64,000 nt of DNA, taken from positions 20,924 to 84,923 of the forward strand of contig UCMS01000005.1 in the NCBI GenBank assembly GCA_900473805.1, in the 5' to 3' direction. This DNA is from Hyphomicrobiales bacterium. Lineage in GTDB: Bacteria; Pseudomonadota; Alphaproteobacteria; Rhizobiales; Rhizobiaceae. This document shows positions 42,134-52,007 of this stretch, piece by piece. The position numbers were made by a program, and so were the translations under genes. The notes under the pieces are model-generated. The model searched no databases. It was not told the DNA's origin and was given only the letters and a program-made list of their open reading frames with translations. Position 1 is the first letter of the stretch, and each line of letters begins with the position of its first letter.

Positions 42134-44527
42134 ATGTCTGACGCGCAGCGGGTGACCGCAGCCGATGAGCGGTTGCGCACTAAATTTCCCGATGTAGGGA
42201 CATATCTGGGAAAATTGGCACGCAAGTACGGCCCCACACCTTCCGGCGGAAACGGTGCGCGGGGACATGCGGCGGCGACCTCGCCGAGCCCGACATCGCA
42301 GCAGGTGGAAACCCTTCTGCGCCGCGCGATCCCGGTGTTGATCCTCGCTTTCCTGGCCGTGGTTGCGCTTTCGCGCACGGTCGGCATCCTTTCCGAACAG
42401 CAGCGCATGGTCGATGCCATCCGCGTGTCGACATCACTGATGGCGGCCACGGCGGAGGCTGCCTTTTCGGAGAAGGCCGCGCTGTTTGCAGAAGGCGACC
42501 GGGCAGCGGCGGAAAGAATTCTCTCCACCTATCTCGATGACGACCACCTCGCCGACGGCGCCTTCGTGCTGCTGGTCGATCCGGCCGGTCGCATTTTTGC
42601 GGCCTCGCCCGCGGCTGCCGGCCAGGTCGGCCTGATGCTCTCGGCGGTCCTTCCCGAGGTGACCACGATCCAGCGCTCCGTCAGCCAGACCTCTGCCAAG
42701 CGTGCCGGTGCCATCGAGACCGTGTTCAACGGCGAGCCACATTATGCGATCGTCGCGCCTGTCGGAACCGAGGGTGCACTGCTTCTCACGGCCCATTCCA
42801 TGCAGGGCGTCGACGATTTCTGGCGCAGCGAGATCTCGCTGAACGTCACGCTGTTTTCCGGCATTTCCCTGATCCTGCTGGTCATCCTCTATGCCTATTA
42901 CCAGCAGGTGAAACGCGCCCGCGACGCCGACGACATCTTCCTCGAATCCAACATGCGGGTCGAAGCGGCGCTCGCGCGCGGTCGCTGCGGCCTCTGGGAT
43001 TTCGATCTCGAAAGCCGCAAGCTCGTCTGGTCGCGGTCGATGTACGACATGCTCGGGCTCGCCCCGTCCACCCAGCCGCTCGCCTTTGCCGATGCGGCCC
43101 GCCTGATGCACCCCGACGACGGCAATCTCTATGCGCTTGCCCGCTCCGTCGGTCGCGGCAAGTCGCGACACATCGACCAAATCTTCCGCATGCGCCACGC
43201 GCTCGGACACTATGTCTGGATGCGCGCCCGTGCCCAGATCATCTGCAGCAATACCGGCGACCTGCATGTCATCGGCATTGCCATGGACGTCACCGAGCAG
43301 CACCGCCTCGCCCAGCGTTATGCCGAAGCCGACCAGCGTCTGGCAGATGCCATCGAATGCACGTCCGAGGCCTTCGTGCTCTGGGACAAAAACGACAAGC
43401 TGGTTGCCTGGAACGGCCATTTCCAGAAGGTCTACGGCCTGCCGGACGACGTGTTGCTGCCGGGTACGGAGCGCTCGCTGGTGCTGGCTGCCGCCGCCCG
43501 TCCGATCATCCAGCGCCGGATTGCCGATGCCGACGACGGCACCAATTCGCGCACGTCCGAAGTGCAGCTCGCCGACGAGACCTGGCTGCAGATCAACGAG
43601 CGCCGTACCCGTGACGGCGGCCTCGTCTCCGTCGGCACCGATATCACGCTCCTCAAACGCCACCAGGAGCGCCTGCGTGACCAGGAACGCCGCCTGATGG
43701 CCACCATTGGCGACCTCTCGGCCTCGCAGAAGATCCTGGAGCGCCAGAAGACCGAACTCTCCGACGCCAACGAGAAATATCTCGCCGAAAAGCAGCGCGC
43801 CGAGGCCGCCAACAAGGCGAAGTCGGAATTCCTCGCGAATATGAGCCACGAGCTCCGGACGCCGCTCAACGCGATATTGGGCTTCTCGGAAATCCTGCTC
43901 GCCGGCATGTTCGGTCCCATCGGCTCGCCGAAATACGAGGAATATGCCAAGGACATTCACGAAAGCGGCAAGCACCTCCTGAACGTCATCAACGACATTC
44001 TCGACATGTCGAAGATCGAGGCGGGGCAGATGAAGATCCGTTGCGAAAACATCGATCTGTCGCCCTTGATCGAGGAGAGCCTGCGCCTGACCGCCATTCC
44101 GGCCGAAGACAAGGCAATCCGTATCGAACAGCGCGTGGCGCCCGGCCTTTCGATGGTCGCCGACCGCCGCTCGATGAAACAGATCCTGCTCAACATCCTG
44201 TCGAATGCCGTCAAATTCACCGAGCCCGGCGGCCGTATCGAGCTACGGGCCCGCAAGGTCGGCGGAAGCGTCGCGATCACCATCGCCGACACCGGTATCG
44301 GCATCCCGAAATCCGCGCTCTCCAAGATCGGCAATCCCTTCGAACAGGTGCAGAGCCAATATGCCAAGAGCAATGGCGGCTCGGGCCTGGGGCTCGCCAT
44401 CTCCCGCTCACTGGTCACCATGCATGGCGGTCGCCTGAAGATCCTGTCCCGCGAGGGCAAGGGAACCGTTGTGTCGGTGGTCATCCCGGAAGCCAGGCTG
44501 GTGGAAGCGGCACGGCGGCGCGGCTGA
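42134..44527 (+). CDS. pleC: PleC-like PAS-domain sensor histidine kinase
   Basis: A 797-residue membrane kinase. Two membrane helices (about 60-80 and 235-255) flank a periplasmic region. Two PAS domains follow (about 280-410 and 420-540: GRCGLWDFDLESRKLVWSRS, then AFVLWDKNDKLVAWNGHF). The H-box NMSHELRTPLNAILGFSE has the phospho-acceptor histidine near 572. The N-box NILSNAVKFTE and G-boxes are complete. FEQVQSQYAKSNGGSGLGLA and the LLAGMFGPIGSPKYEEYAKD stretch after the H-box are typical of the PleC/DivJ/PdhS group, which sets the state of DivK in the alphaproteobacterial cell cycle. PleC is the best guess from architecture and from recalled rhizobial gene order near glnE and degP. Confidence 0.72.
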   Translation: MSDAQRVTAADERLRTKFPDVGTYLGKLARKYGPTPSGGNGARGHAAATSPSPTSQQVETLLRRAIPVLILAFLAVVALSRTVGILSEQQRMVDAIRVSTSLMAATAEAAFSEKAALFAEGDRAAAERILSTYLDDDHLADGAFVLLVDPAGRIFAASPAAAGQVGLMLSAVLPEVTTIQRSVSQTSAKRAGAIETVFNGEPHYAIVAPVGTEGALLLTAHSMQGVDDFWRSEISLNVTLFSGISLILLVILYAYYQQVKRARDADDIFLESNMRVEAALARGRCGLWDFDLESRKLVWSRSMYDMLGLAPSTQPLAFADAARLMHPDDGNLYALARSVGRGKSRHIDQIFRMRHALGHYVWMRARAQIICSNTGDLHVIGIAMDVTEQHRLAQRYAEADQRLADAIECTSEAFVLWDKNDKLVAWNGHFQKVYGLPDDVLLPGTERSLVLAAAARPIIQRRIADADDGTNSRTSEVQLADETWLQINERRTRDGGLVSVGTDITLLKRHQERLRDQERRLMATIGDLSASQKILERQKTELSDANEKYLAEKQRAEAANKAKSEFLANMSHELRTPLNAILGFSEILLAGMFGPIGSPKYEEYAKDIHESGKHLLNVINDILDMSKIEAGQMKIRCENIDLSPLIEESLRLTAIPAEDKAIRIEQRVAPGLSMVADRRSMKQILLNILSNAVKFTEPGGRIELRARKVGGSVAITIADTGIGIPKSALSKIGNPFEQVQSQYAKSNGGSGLGLAISRSLVTMHGGRLKILSREGKGTVVSVVIPEARLVEAARRRG

Positions 44528-44580
44528 ACGGGCATCGTAGCCACGCAGCCGGACGGACATGCCAGTCCTTCCGAGCGACA

Positions 44581-44612
44581 AAAAGGCCGCCCATTTGCAT
44601 GGGCGGCCTTTT
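44581..44612. terminator. Bidirectional terminator between kinase and chemoreceptor genes
   Basis: AAAGGCCGCCCAT (44582-44594) pairs perfectly with ATGGGCGGCCTTT (44599-44611) around a four-base loop. Runs of A before and T after serve both converging genes. Confidence 0.9.
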
Positions 44613-44650
44613 CGTTTCGCTGGATCGCCTTGGACCAGAACGAGCGAATC

Positions 44651-46588
44651 TCAGAATTCCTCCCAGCTGTCTGCCGGCTTGGCGCCGCCCATGCCGAGCG
44701 CGCCGGCCACCTTCTTCATCATCCGACGGGCGGGTGACGCCACCGGCTGGTGGTCGGCAGAGGCCGTCACGGGGGCGCGAGGATTGTCCTGACCGGCATT
44801 GCCCAGCTGGAACTGGGAGATCAGCTGACGCAGGCGATCGGCTTCTGTTGCCAGCGATGCGGAGGCCGCGGTTGCTTCCTCGACCATCGCGGCATTCTGC
44901 TGCGTCGTCTGGTCCATCTGGTTGACCGCCGTGTTGACCTCCGAGAGGCCGACCGACTGTTCCCGCGCCGAGGTCGCAATCGCATCCAGCTGCCCGTTGA
45001 TGGCGATGACATGATCGCCGATCACCTTCAGCGCCTCGCCGGTTGCCGTCACCAGCTTAACGCCACTGTCGACTTCCTGGGCCGATTTGCCGATCAGTTC
45101 CTTGATCTCCTTCGCCGCCTGGGCGGAGCGCTGCGCGAGCTCGCGGACTTCCTGGGCAACGACTGCGAAACCCTTGCCTGCTTCGCCTGCACGGGCCGCC
45201 TCAACGCCGGCATTCAATGCCAGGAGGTTCGTCTGGAAGGCGATTTCATCGATCACGCCAATGATGTTGGAGATCTGGCTCGACGAGCTTTCGATCCGCT
45301 GCATGGCATCGACCGCATTGGCGACAACCTCGCCCGACTTCTTGGCTGATTCGGTTGCCTTCATCGCAACGCTGCGGGCCTCTTCCGTGCGCTTCGAGGA
45401 GTTCTGCACGTTGGTGGTGATCTGGTCGAGGGCGGCTGCGGTTTCCTCAAGCGACGCCGCCTGCTGCTCCGTACGCTTCGAAAGGTCGGAAGCGCTCTGG
45501 CTCAACTCACGAGAACCGCCATCGATCGCACCGGTTGCCTGGGCGACCGCACCCAGCGTGCGTCGGAGCTTGTCGACCGCCGTGTTGAAGTTGGCGCGCA
45601 GATTTTCGAAGTCGGAAGCAAAGGGCGTGCTCAGCTGGAAGCCGAGGTCGCCGTCGGACAGACGTTCGAGACCTTCGGCGAGGCTGGAGGTCGCCTGAGC
45701 CATCTCGGCTGCCCGCTTGCGGTCGGCTTCCTCGCTGCGCAGACGTTCGGCTTCGGTTTGGCTACGGGCGGCTTCTGCTTCGCTCGCCAGTTCCCGCGCC
45801 TTCAGCCCGGTGTCCTTGAAGATCTGGACGGAGCGCGCCATCAGGCCAACTTCGTCGCGGCGCTCTGTGCCCTCGACATCTACCGAGAGATCACCGCCGG
45901 CAAGGGTCCCCATGGTGTCGGAGAGCGAGCGGATTGGGCGGACAAGCCAGCTACGAATGGCAACGAAACCCAATCCGAGCACGATGGCAATGCCTGCAAT
46001 GACGCCGATGAGGCTATTGCGCGCCGTGGCGTTGGTTTCATCCGTCAAGGCGGCGCTGCGGGTAATTGCCGCCTCGGTCATATGCGTGGTGACTTCTGTG
46101 AATTTCGGGGCAACCGCGGCAAAATGCGGCTGACACTCGTTCAAGAACTTGTTCTGGCTCGCGACAACAGCCGCCTCGTCAACCGCCGACTTCGCAGCAG
46201 CGACCGTCGGACCACAGAGCTCATCGATTATCTTCAGGACTTCGGTCTTCAAGCCGCCAATCGCGGTGTCCGCCGGTACGGCCTTTGCGGCATTGTCGAT
46301 GAACTTGACGAAGCTTTCCTTCGCCGTGAGCATTTCTTTCTCGGCAGCGGCATTGAGTTCGGGAGTTCTGGAGAGCGCGAGATCGCCGATAGCCGCGCGC
46401 ATGTTCTGCATCGATCGGTTCGCGCGTGCGAGGTACAGCGCCGCGTTCGATTCGCCGCTAAGCAAGTTGCTGTAGCTGGTATCGATCGCTCTCAACTGCG
46501 CCCCCGTGTAGAAGGCGACGCCGATCGAGAAAACCCCGAAAACGGCCATGATGGCAATGAACTTGCCGACGATTGGTATGTTCTTCAT
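44651..46588 (-). CDS. Methyl-accepting chemotaxis protein
   Basis: A 645-residue transmembrane chemoreceptor. Helix 1 (about 8-28) and helix 2 (about 190-210) flank a four-helix-bundle sensor domain with ligand-binding-like [24 protein letters not shown] follows ([21 protein letters not shown]) plus a second HAMP-like segment. The signalling hairpin tip reads [21 protein letters not shown], with methylation helices on both sides. The C-terminal end DSWEEF is a CheR/CheB-tethering pentapeptide of the W-E-x-F type. ATG 46588 places a charged start before helix 1. Ligand is unknown. It lies 129 bases after glnE on the same strand and ends in a bidirectional terminator. Confidence 0.92.
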   Translation of the reverse strand: MKNIPIVGKFIAIMAVFGVFSIGVAFYTGAQLRAIDTSYSNLLSGESNAALYLARANRSMQNMRAAIGDLALSRTPELNAAAEKEMLTAKESFVKFIDNAAKAVPADTAIGGLKTEVLKIIDELCGPTVAAAKSAVDEAAVVASQNKFLNECQPHFAAVAPKFTEVTTHMTEAAITRSAALTDETNATARNSLIGVIAGIAIVLGLGFVAIRSWLVRPIRSLSDTMGTLAGGDLSVDVEGTERRDEVGLMARSVQIFKDTGLKARELASEAEAARSQTEAERLRSEEADRKRAAEMAQATSSLAEGLERLSDGDLGFQLSTPFASDFENLRANFNTAVDKLRRTLGAVAQATGAIDGGSRELSQSASDLSKRTEQQAASLEETAAALDQITTNVQNSSKRTEEARSVAMKATESAKKSGEVVANAVDAMQRIESSSSQISNIIGVIDEIAFQTNLLALNAGVEAARAGEAGKGFAVVAQEVRELAQRSAQAAKEIKELIGKSAQEVDSGVKLVTATGEALKVIGDHVIAINGQLDAIATSAREQSVGLSEVNTAVNQMDQTTQQNAAMVEEATAASASLATEADRLRQLISQFQLGNAGQDNPRAPVTASADHQPVASPARRMMKKVAGALGMGGAKPADSWEEF

Positions 46589-46716
46589 CTTCCATGTCAC
46601 CCATGAATGCGCCCGTGCGCGACCTCGACTAGACATGGACTATGTGAGATGTCGGTTAATTAGATTTTACTCCATTAGATCGTTCGGGACTTTTTTGAGC
46701 AGCTGTCTGCTGGCGC

Positions 46717-49671
46717 TCAGGTGGTGGCAACAACGCGCTGGAACACCCTGCGCACCGCTTTCGAATGCCGCTTCAATTCCGCCTCGACCGATTTGAGATC
46801 GGGGCATTCGGCGGCCCGAACGACCCGGTCGATCAGGCCGGACGGAACGGAGGCGGGATCGAAGGCTCCGTCGATACAAAGCCTGATGACCTGGGACAGG
46901 TCGGTATAGAGCTTCAACGCCTGCAGGCACTGGTCCCGGTCGTTTTCATCCATCGCGGCGCCCAGAGCCTTCAGGGCTTCGGCCGTGGAGAGGCCGGATG
47001 TTGCCACGGCACCGCCGCGCGCGGGTCCGACCAGCGCCAGGAACTGCGCGATGAATTCGATGTCGATCAAGCCGCCGGGGATCAGCTTCAGGTCCCAGAT
47101 GTCCTTTGCCGGTTTCTCCTGCTCGATGAGCGCGCGCATCTCGGCCACATCCTTGACAGTCCGCGTGATGTCGCGCGGTGCACTCAGCACTTCCGCCATG
47201 ATTTGCTCGGCTTCGTCCTGCAGCCCGGCATCGCCGCAGACCACCCGCGCCCGCGAGAGAGCCATATGCTCCCAGGTCCAGGCCTCCTCGCGCTGGTACT
47301 TGGCAAAGGCCCTGAGCCGTGTCGCAACCGGTCCCTTGTTGCCGGAGGGGCGCAGCCGCATGTCGACCTCGTAGAGCACGCCTTCCGCCGTCGGGGCGGA
47401 GAGCGCTGCAATCAGCCGCTGGGTCAGGCGGGTATAGTACCGCAAGGTGTCGAGCGGTTTGGCTCCGTCGCTTTCGCCCGCGTCGTCGTCGTGTTCGTAG
47501 AGCAGGATGAGATCGACATCGGATCCGGCCGTCAGTTCGAAGGAGCCGAGTTTTCCCATGCCGAGCAGCGCCACGCGGCCACCCGGCACACGGCCATGGG
47601 CGGCCTCCATTTCAGCGACGACGGCATCGAGTGCCGCCTCGATGACGAGATCCGCCAGGTCCGTGAAAGCACGGCCCGCCTGGGTTCCGCCGATCGCGCC
47701 GGTGAGCAAGCGGATGCCGATCAGAAAACGCTGTTCGGCGGCAAAGATCCGCAGCCGGTCGAGGATCTCCTCGTAATGGCGGGCACTCGACAGGAAGGCC
47801 TTCAGCCGCCTGCCGAGATAGTCGCGGGTGGGAAGTTCGACCAGCAAACCGGGATCGAGCATGCCGTCGAAGACATGCGGGCGCGCGGCAATGATCTCGG
47901 CGAGCCGGGGGGCCGCCGCCATGATGTTGACCATCAACTCTAGCAGCGCCGGGTTGTTGCCGAGCAGGGAAAAGAGCTGGATGCCGGCGGGCAGGCCCGA
48001 GAGGAAATTGTCGAAGCGCAGCAGCGCCTCGTCAGCCCTCCGGCTCTCGCCGAAAGCTCTCAACAGGTCCGGCGTCATCTCGGTCAGCCGCTCGCGCGCC
48101 TCCACCGATTGCGTGGCGCGATACCGACCGTAGTGCCAGGTGCGGATCACCCGCGAAATATCCTCCGGTCGCTCGAAACCCAGCCCCTTCAATGTCTTCA
48201 GGGTATCTGGATCATCCTTCTGGCCGGTGAACACGAGGTTTCCCGTCGCACTCGACAGGCCCTCCTCCTTCTCGAACAGGCGCGCATAGCGCCGCTCCAC
48301 CGTCTTCAACACGCCGTCAAGGGCGGTCGAGAAGGCCGTGGTGTCGATGAAACCGAGCATGAAGGCGATGCGCTTCAGCTCCGCCTCGGTCTCGGGCAAC
48401 ACATGGGTCTGCTCGTCATGCACCATCTGGATGCGGTGCTCGACATCGCGCAGGAACCAGTAGCATTCGGTGAGTTCTTCCGCTGTCCGCGCATCGATCC
48501 AGCGCGCCTCGGCCAGCGCGTTCAGCGCCTCCTCCGTCGGGCGGCAGCGCAGATCCGGCATGCGGCCGCCGGCGATCAGCTGCTGGGTCTGGGCGAAGAA
48601 CTCGATCTCGCGGATACCGCCGCGGCCCAGCTTGACATTGTGCCCTTTCACTGCGATCGCGCCATGGCCCTTGTGCACATGGATCTGCCGCTTGATCGAG
48701 TGGATGTCGGCGATCGCCGCGTAGTCGAGATATTTGCGGAAGACAAAGGGCGTCAGTTCCCGCAGGAAGCTTTCGCCGGCCTTCAGGTCGCCGGCCACCG
48801 GTCGCGCCTTGATGAAGGCCGCGCGCTCCCAGTTCTGCCCCCTGCCCTCGTAGTAGATCAATGCCGCCTCGACGGGGACGGCCAGCGGCGTGGAGCCGGG
48901 ATCGGGGCGCAAGCGCAGGTCGGTGCGGAAGACATAACCATCGGCCGTGCGCTCCTGCAGGATGCGCACCAGCCGGCGCATCATCCGGCCATAGGTCTCC
49001 ATGGCGTCGTCCGGATCCTTCAGGATGCCGGCGTCCGGATCATAGAAGACGACGAGATCGATATCGGAGGAATAGTTCAGCTCGCGCGCGCCATGTTTGC
49101 CCATGCCGAGCACGATCAAGCCGCTGCCCTCTGCCGGATTCTCCGGGTTCTTGAGGGTCAGTTTGCCCGCCTCGTGCCCCGCGAGCAGCAGATGGTCGAT
49201 CGCCGCCCCCACGCTCGCATCGGCAATCGCGGTCAGCCAGGCTGTGGTATCGCGGGCGGTGAAGATCCGGGCGAGATCCGCGAGCGCGGTGACGAAGGCG
49301 ACCTTGCGCTTGGCCCGGCGCAGGCGTGCCATGACTTCGCCTTCGGCGGGCAGCACGCCGTCGACGGCTCGGTGGGCTGCGCGGGCCTCGGCCACGGCCG
49401 CTTCAAGTATCGGCTCCAGTGGTCCCGAAAGGGCCTCGACGAGCAGGTCCGGACGCACGCTCGCCACCTCGCGCAGATAAGGTGAAAGGGTGAAAGCCGA
49501 GACCAGGAAACTGCGCAGAGGACCCTCCGCAGCAATGCTTCCCGCCAGTTCGGGCTCCTGCCGGACCAGATCCTTGAGGAAGGCGGTGACGGATTTCAGC
49601 TCCGTCTGGTTCAACGGCCGGATCACGCCCTCGCCCACGTCGCCCAGACGTTTTGCTGTCATTTCCGCCAT
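46717..49671 (-). CDS. glnE: Bifunctional glutamine synthetase adenylyltransferase/adenylyl-removing enzyme
   Basis: A 984-residue cytosolic enzyme that adenylylates glutamine synthetase under nitrogen excess and removes the AMP under limitation. Two nucleotidyltransferase domains are seen, each with the G-S-D-x-D core: GKHGARELNYSSDIDLVVFY (about residue 203, adenylyl-removing) and MGKLGSFELTAGSDVDLILL (about 717, adenylyl-adding). Regulatory helices lie between and after them. Both catalytic Asp pairs are intact. It starts 56 bases after the histidine kinase gene at 49728 on the same strand, so it may share its transcript. A chemoreceptor gene follows. Length matches rhizobial GlnE. Confidence 0.95.
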   Translation of the reverse strand: MAEMTAKRLGDVGEGVIRPLNQTELKSVTAFLKDLVRQEPELAGSIAAEGPLRSFLVSAFTLSPYLREVASVRPDLLVEALSGPLEPILEAAVAEARAAHRAVDGVLPAEGEVMARLRRAKRKVAFVTALADLARIFTARDTTAWLTAIADASVGAAIDHLLLAGHEAGKLTLKNPENPAEGSGLIVLGMGKHGARELNYSSDIDLVVFYDPDAGILKDPDDAMETYGRMMRRLVRILQERTADGYVFRTDLRLRPDPGSTPLAVPVEAALIYYEGRGQNWERAAFIKARPVAGDLKAGESFLRELTPFVFRKYLDYAAIADIHSIKRQIHVHKGHGAIAVKGHNVKLGRGGIREIEFFAQTQQLIAGGRMPDLRCRPTEEALNALAEARWIDARTAEELTECYWFLRDVEHRIQMVHDEQTHVLPETEAELKRIAFMLGFIDTTAFSTALDGVLKTVERRYARLFEKEEGLSSATGNLVFTGQKDDPDTLKTLKGLGFERPEDISRVIRTWHYGRYRATQSVEARERLTEMTPDLLRAFGESRRADEALLRFDNFLSGLPAGIQLFSLLGNNPALLELMVNIMAAAPRLAEIIAARPHVFDGMLDPGLLVELPTRDYLGRRLKAFLSSARHYEEILDRLRIFAAEQRFLIGIRLLTGAIGGTQAGRAFTDLADLVIEAALDAVVAEMEAAHGRVPGGRVALLGMGKLGSFELTAGSDVDLILLYEHDDDAGESDGAKPLDTLRYYTRLTQRLIAALSAPTAEGVLYEVDMRLRPSGNKGPVATRLRAFAKYQREEAWTWEHMALSRARVVCGDAGLQDEAEQIMAEVLSAPRDITRTVKDVAEMRALIEQEKPAKDIWDLKLIPGGLIDIEFIAQFLALVGPARGGAVATSGLSTAEALKALGAAMDENDRDQCLQALKLYTDLSQVIRLCIDGAFDPASVPSGLIDRVVRAAECPDLKSVEAELKRHSKAVRRVFQRVVATT

Positions 49672-49727
49672 TGATGCCTCCTCTCGCCCGCCGGAGATCT
49701 CTTTTCGAATCTCACGGCGGGGACAGG

Positions 49728-51152
49728 TTAGGGCTTCGTTCCCGGAAAGACCATGGTTGCCGTCAGGCCGGGATAATCGGGATGGTCGCGGGTATCGGAA
49801 AGAATGAGCCGGCCGCCGTGCAAAGCCATGATCGCCTCGACCAGCGACAAGCCGAGGCCCGTACCGGGCTTGGAACGGCTTTTGTCCAACCGCACGAAGC
49901 GCTTGACCACATCGTCCCGCTTGTCCGCCGGCACCCCGGGCCCCTCGTCGGAAACGGCGATCTCGACCCCTCCGGCGGACCGTGTGACGCGCACGCGGAT
50001 GGTCGATCCCTCGTCTCCCTGGCTGCCATATTTGATCGCGTTGTCGATCAGGTTCGACATCGCCTGGCCCACCAGTTCCCGATTTCCGCGCACCGACAAT
50101 CCAGGTGCGATATCGCAGACCATCGTCTGGCCCGCCTCCTCCGCCACCGGCTCGTAAAGTTCGGCGCTATCGGCGGCAATGGCGGAGATGTCGATGTCCG
50201 AAAGCTCGGCAGCAATCGAACCGGCCTCGACGCGGCTGATCATCAGGAGCGCGTTGAAGGTGCGGATCAACTGGTCGGATTCCGCGATAATGGTCTCCAG
50301 TGCCGCCCGGCGCGCCGCGCCGTCATCCTCTTCCAGCGCATCGGCCGCCTTGTTGCGCAGCCGGGTCAGCGGCGTCTTCAGGTCATGGGCGATGTTGTCG
50401 GAGACCTGGCGCAGGCCTTCGTTCAGTTGCTCGATGCGGCCCAGCATGCCGTTCAGGGAGGAGGACAGACGGTCGAACTCGTCGCCTGAACCCGACACGG
50501 GAAGCCGTTGCGACAGGTCGCCAGCCATGATCTTCTGGCTCGCCGCCGAGACGCGGTCAATACGCTTCAGAGCGTTGCGGCCAATGGCAAACCAGATGAC
50601 CACGGCGCCGATGCCCATGATCAGCAAGGCCACCATCAGCGCCTGGCGCACCAGGGAGCGCAGCTTGCTCGGCTCGCCGAGATCGCGACCAACCAGCAGA
50701 CGGAAGCCGTTGTCGAGGAAAAAGACGTGAGCGGTCGCCAGATGCCGCTTCACCTTGCCGGTATCGCTGTAGCGCTCGTAGCGGAACGGGAACTCGGTCC
50801 AGCCCTCCTCGTCGAAGATGCCCGGCTGGACGGAGGCGACGTTACCGGCGAGAATCTCGCCGTTTGGTCCGGCAATCACGTAAAGATTGGCGCCGGGCTG
50901 GCGGGCGCGCCGCTCCATGGTGCGCAAGAGCTGGTTGATGCCGCCCCGCTGATAGGCGCCCTGGATCTCCTGCACTTCCTGGCTCAATGCCTCGCGCGTC
51001 TGGTTGTTCAGGATGCGCTCGGAAAGGCCCGTCACGTAGAAGACGAGGAAAGCGGCGCATACGGCAAACAGCACGATGTAGAGCGCCGACAGGCGCACGG
51101 CCGTCGACCGCAGCACGACGCCCAGCCTCGACCTCGCAGGCTTGCGTGCCAT
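49728..51152 (-). CDS. Sensor histidine kinase (OmpR-type pair with the gene at 51154)
   Basis: A 474-residue membrane kinase. Helix 1 is at about 17-38 (LSALYIVLFAVCAAFLVFYV), a periplasmic domain of about 125 residues follows, and helix 2 is near 175 (LMVALLIMGIGAVVIWFAIG). HAMP follows, then H-box NIAHDLKTPLTRLR with the histidine near 255, N-box SNLIDNAIKYG, and G-boxes DEGPGVP and GTGLGLSLV. The complete set indicates an active kinase. The ATG is one base after the response-regulator stop. DegP is encoded upstream on the same strand and glnE downstream. Pairing with degP suggests an envelope-stress signal, like CpxRA, but this is inference. Confidence 0.9.
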   Translation of the reverse strand: MARKPARSRLGVVLRSTAVRLSALYIVLFAVCAAFLVFYVTGLSERILNNQTREALSQEVQEIQGAYQRGGINQLLRTMERRARQPGANLYVIAGPNGEILAGNVASVQPGIFDEEGWTEFPFRYERYSDTGKVKRHLATAHVFFLDNGFRLLVGRDLGEPSKLRSLVRQALMVALLIMGIGAVVIWFAIGRNALKRIDRVSAASQKIMAGDLSQRLPVSGSGDEFDRLSSSLNGMLGRIEQLNEGLRQVSDNIAHDLKTPLTRLRNKAADALEEDDGAARRAALETIIAESDQLIRTFNALLMISRVEAGSIAAELSDIDISAIAADSAELYEPVAEEAGQTMVCDIAPGLSVRGNRELVGQAMSNLIDNAIKYGSQGDEGSTIRVRVTRSAGGVEIAVSDEGPGVPADKRDDVVKRFVRLDKSRSKPGTGLGLSLVEAIMALHGGRLILSDTRDHPDYPGLTATMVFPGTKP

Positions 51153-51153
51153 T

Positions 51154-51831
51154 TCAGCCTTCGTCCTTGATCATGTAGCCCGCTCCGCGCACAGTCTTCA
51201 GAAGCGGCCGGTCGAAATCCTTCTCGATCTTCGAGCGCAGCCGCGATACATGCACGTCGATGACATTGGTCTGCGGGTCGAAGTGATAGTCCCAGACATG
51301 TTCAAGCAGCATGGTGCGGGTCACCACCTGGCCGGCATTCTTCATCAGATACTCGAGCAGGCGGAATTCGCGCGGCTGCAAGAGGATTTCCTTGCCGGCG
51401 CGTTTCACCTCGTGGGACAGCCGGTCGAGCTCGAGATCGCCGACGCGGTAGACCATGTCCTGTTCCGGCTTGCCCTTGCGGCGGCCGAGCACCTCGACGC
51501 GTGCGAGCAATTCGGAAAAGGCGTAAGGTTTCGGCAGATAGTCGTCGCCACCGGCCCGCAGCCCCGTGACGCGGTCGTCGACCTGACCCAGCGCCGACAA
51601 GATCAGCACGGGCGTGTCGATGCCGCGCTTGCGCAGTTCGCTGATCACGGACAGCCCGTCGCGGCGCGGCAGCATGCGGTCGACCACCATCACATCATAG
51701 GTGTTTTCCGACCCCATGAAGAGGCCGCTTTCGCCGTCGCTGGCATGATCGGCGACAATGCCGGCCTCGCGAAAGGCCTTGGTCATATAGGCTGCGGCTT
51801 CCAGGTCGTCTTCGATGACAAGTATTTTCAT
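51154..51831 (-). CDS. OmpR-family response regulator
   Basis: A 225-residue regulator with receiver domain MKILVIEDDLEAAAY, phospho-acceptor D51 in DVMVVDRMLP, conserved Ser/Thr in ILSAL and Lys in LPKPYAFSELLARV. A winged-helix DNA-binding domain follows (LQPREFRLLEYLMKNAGQVVT to NVIDVHVSRLRSKI). ATG 51831 is the family-like start; an upstream in-frame ATG at 51912 adds 27 non-family residues. It shares a transcript with the kinase gene one base on. In Sinorhizobium the equivalent pair sits beside degP, as I recall. Confidence 0.92.
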   Translation of the reverse strand: MKILVIEDDLEAAAYMTKAFREAGIVADHASDGESGLFMGSENTYDVMVVDRMLPRRDGLSVISELRKRGIDTPVLILSALGQVDDRVTGLRAGGDDYLPKPYAFSELLARVEVLGRRKGKPEQDMVYRVGDLELDRLSHEVKRAGKEILLQPREFRLLEYLMKNAGQVVTRTMLLEHVWDYHFDPQTNVIDVHVSRLRSKIEKDFDRPLLKTVRGAGYMIKDEG

Positions 51832-51956
51832 GTGGGCGACATTAGCGTCGGTGTTTGCCAGCGTATAGCCGGTTTCACCGCTAGACGTCTGTCCCTGTTC
51901 CACGATCCCCATGCTTCGTCCTTTCCCTGGTGGTGGCGGTCAATCCGCCGGACACG

Positions 51957-51992
51957 AAAAAGGGCGCCGCCGGTCCAAGACCGCCGGCGCCC
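51957..51992 (-). terminator. Terminator after degP
   Basis: GGGCGCCGCCGGT (51962-51974) pairs with ACCGCCGGCGCCC (51980-51992) except for one mismatch. AAAAA at 51957-51961 forms the U-tract on the minus strand. It separates degP from the downstream two-component genes. Confidence 0.82.
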
Positions 51993-52007
51993 TCGTTCAT
52001 TGCAGCA

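Noticed and set aside
42434..43975. A 513-codon minus-strand frame opposite the PleC-like kinase
   Set aside because: It covers PAS and kinase domains on the plus strand; it has no motif of its own.
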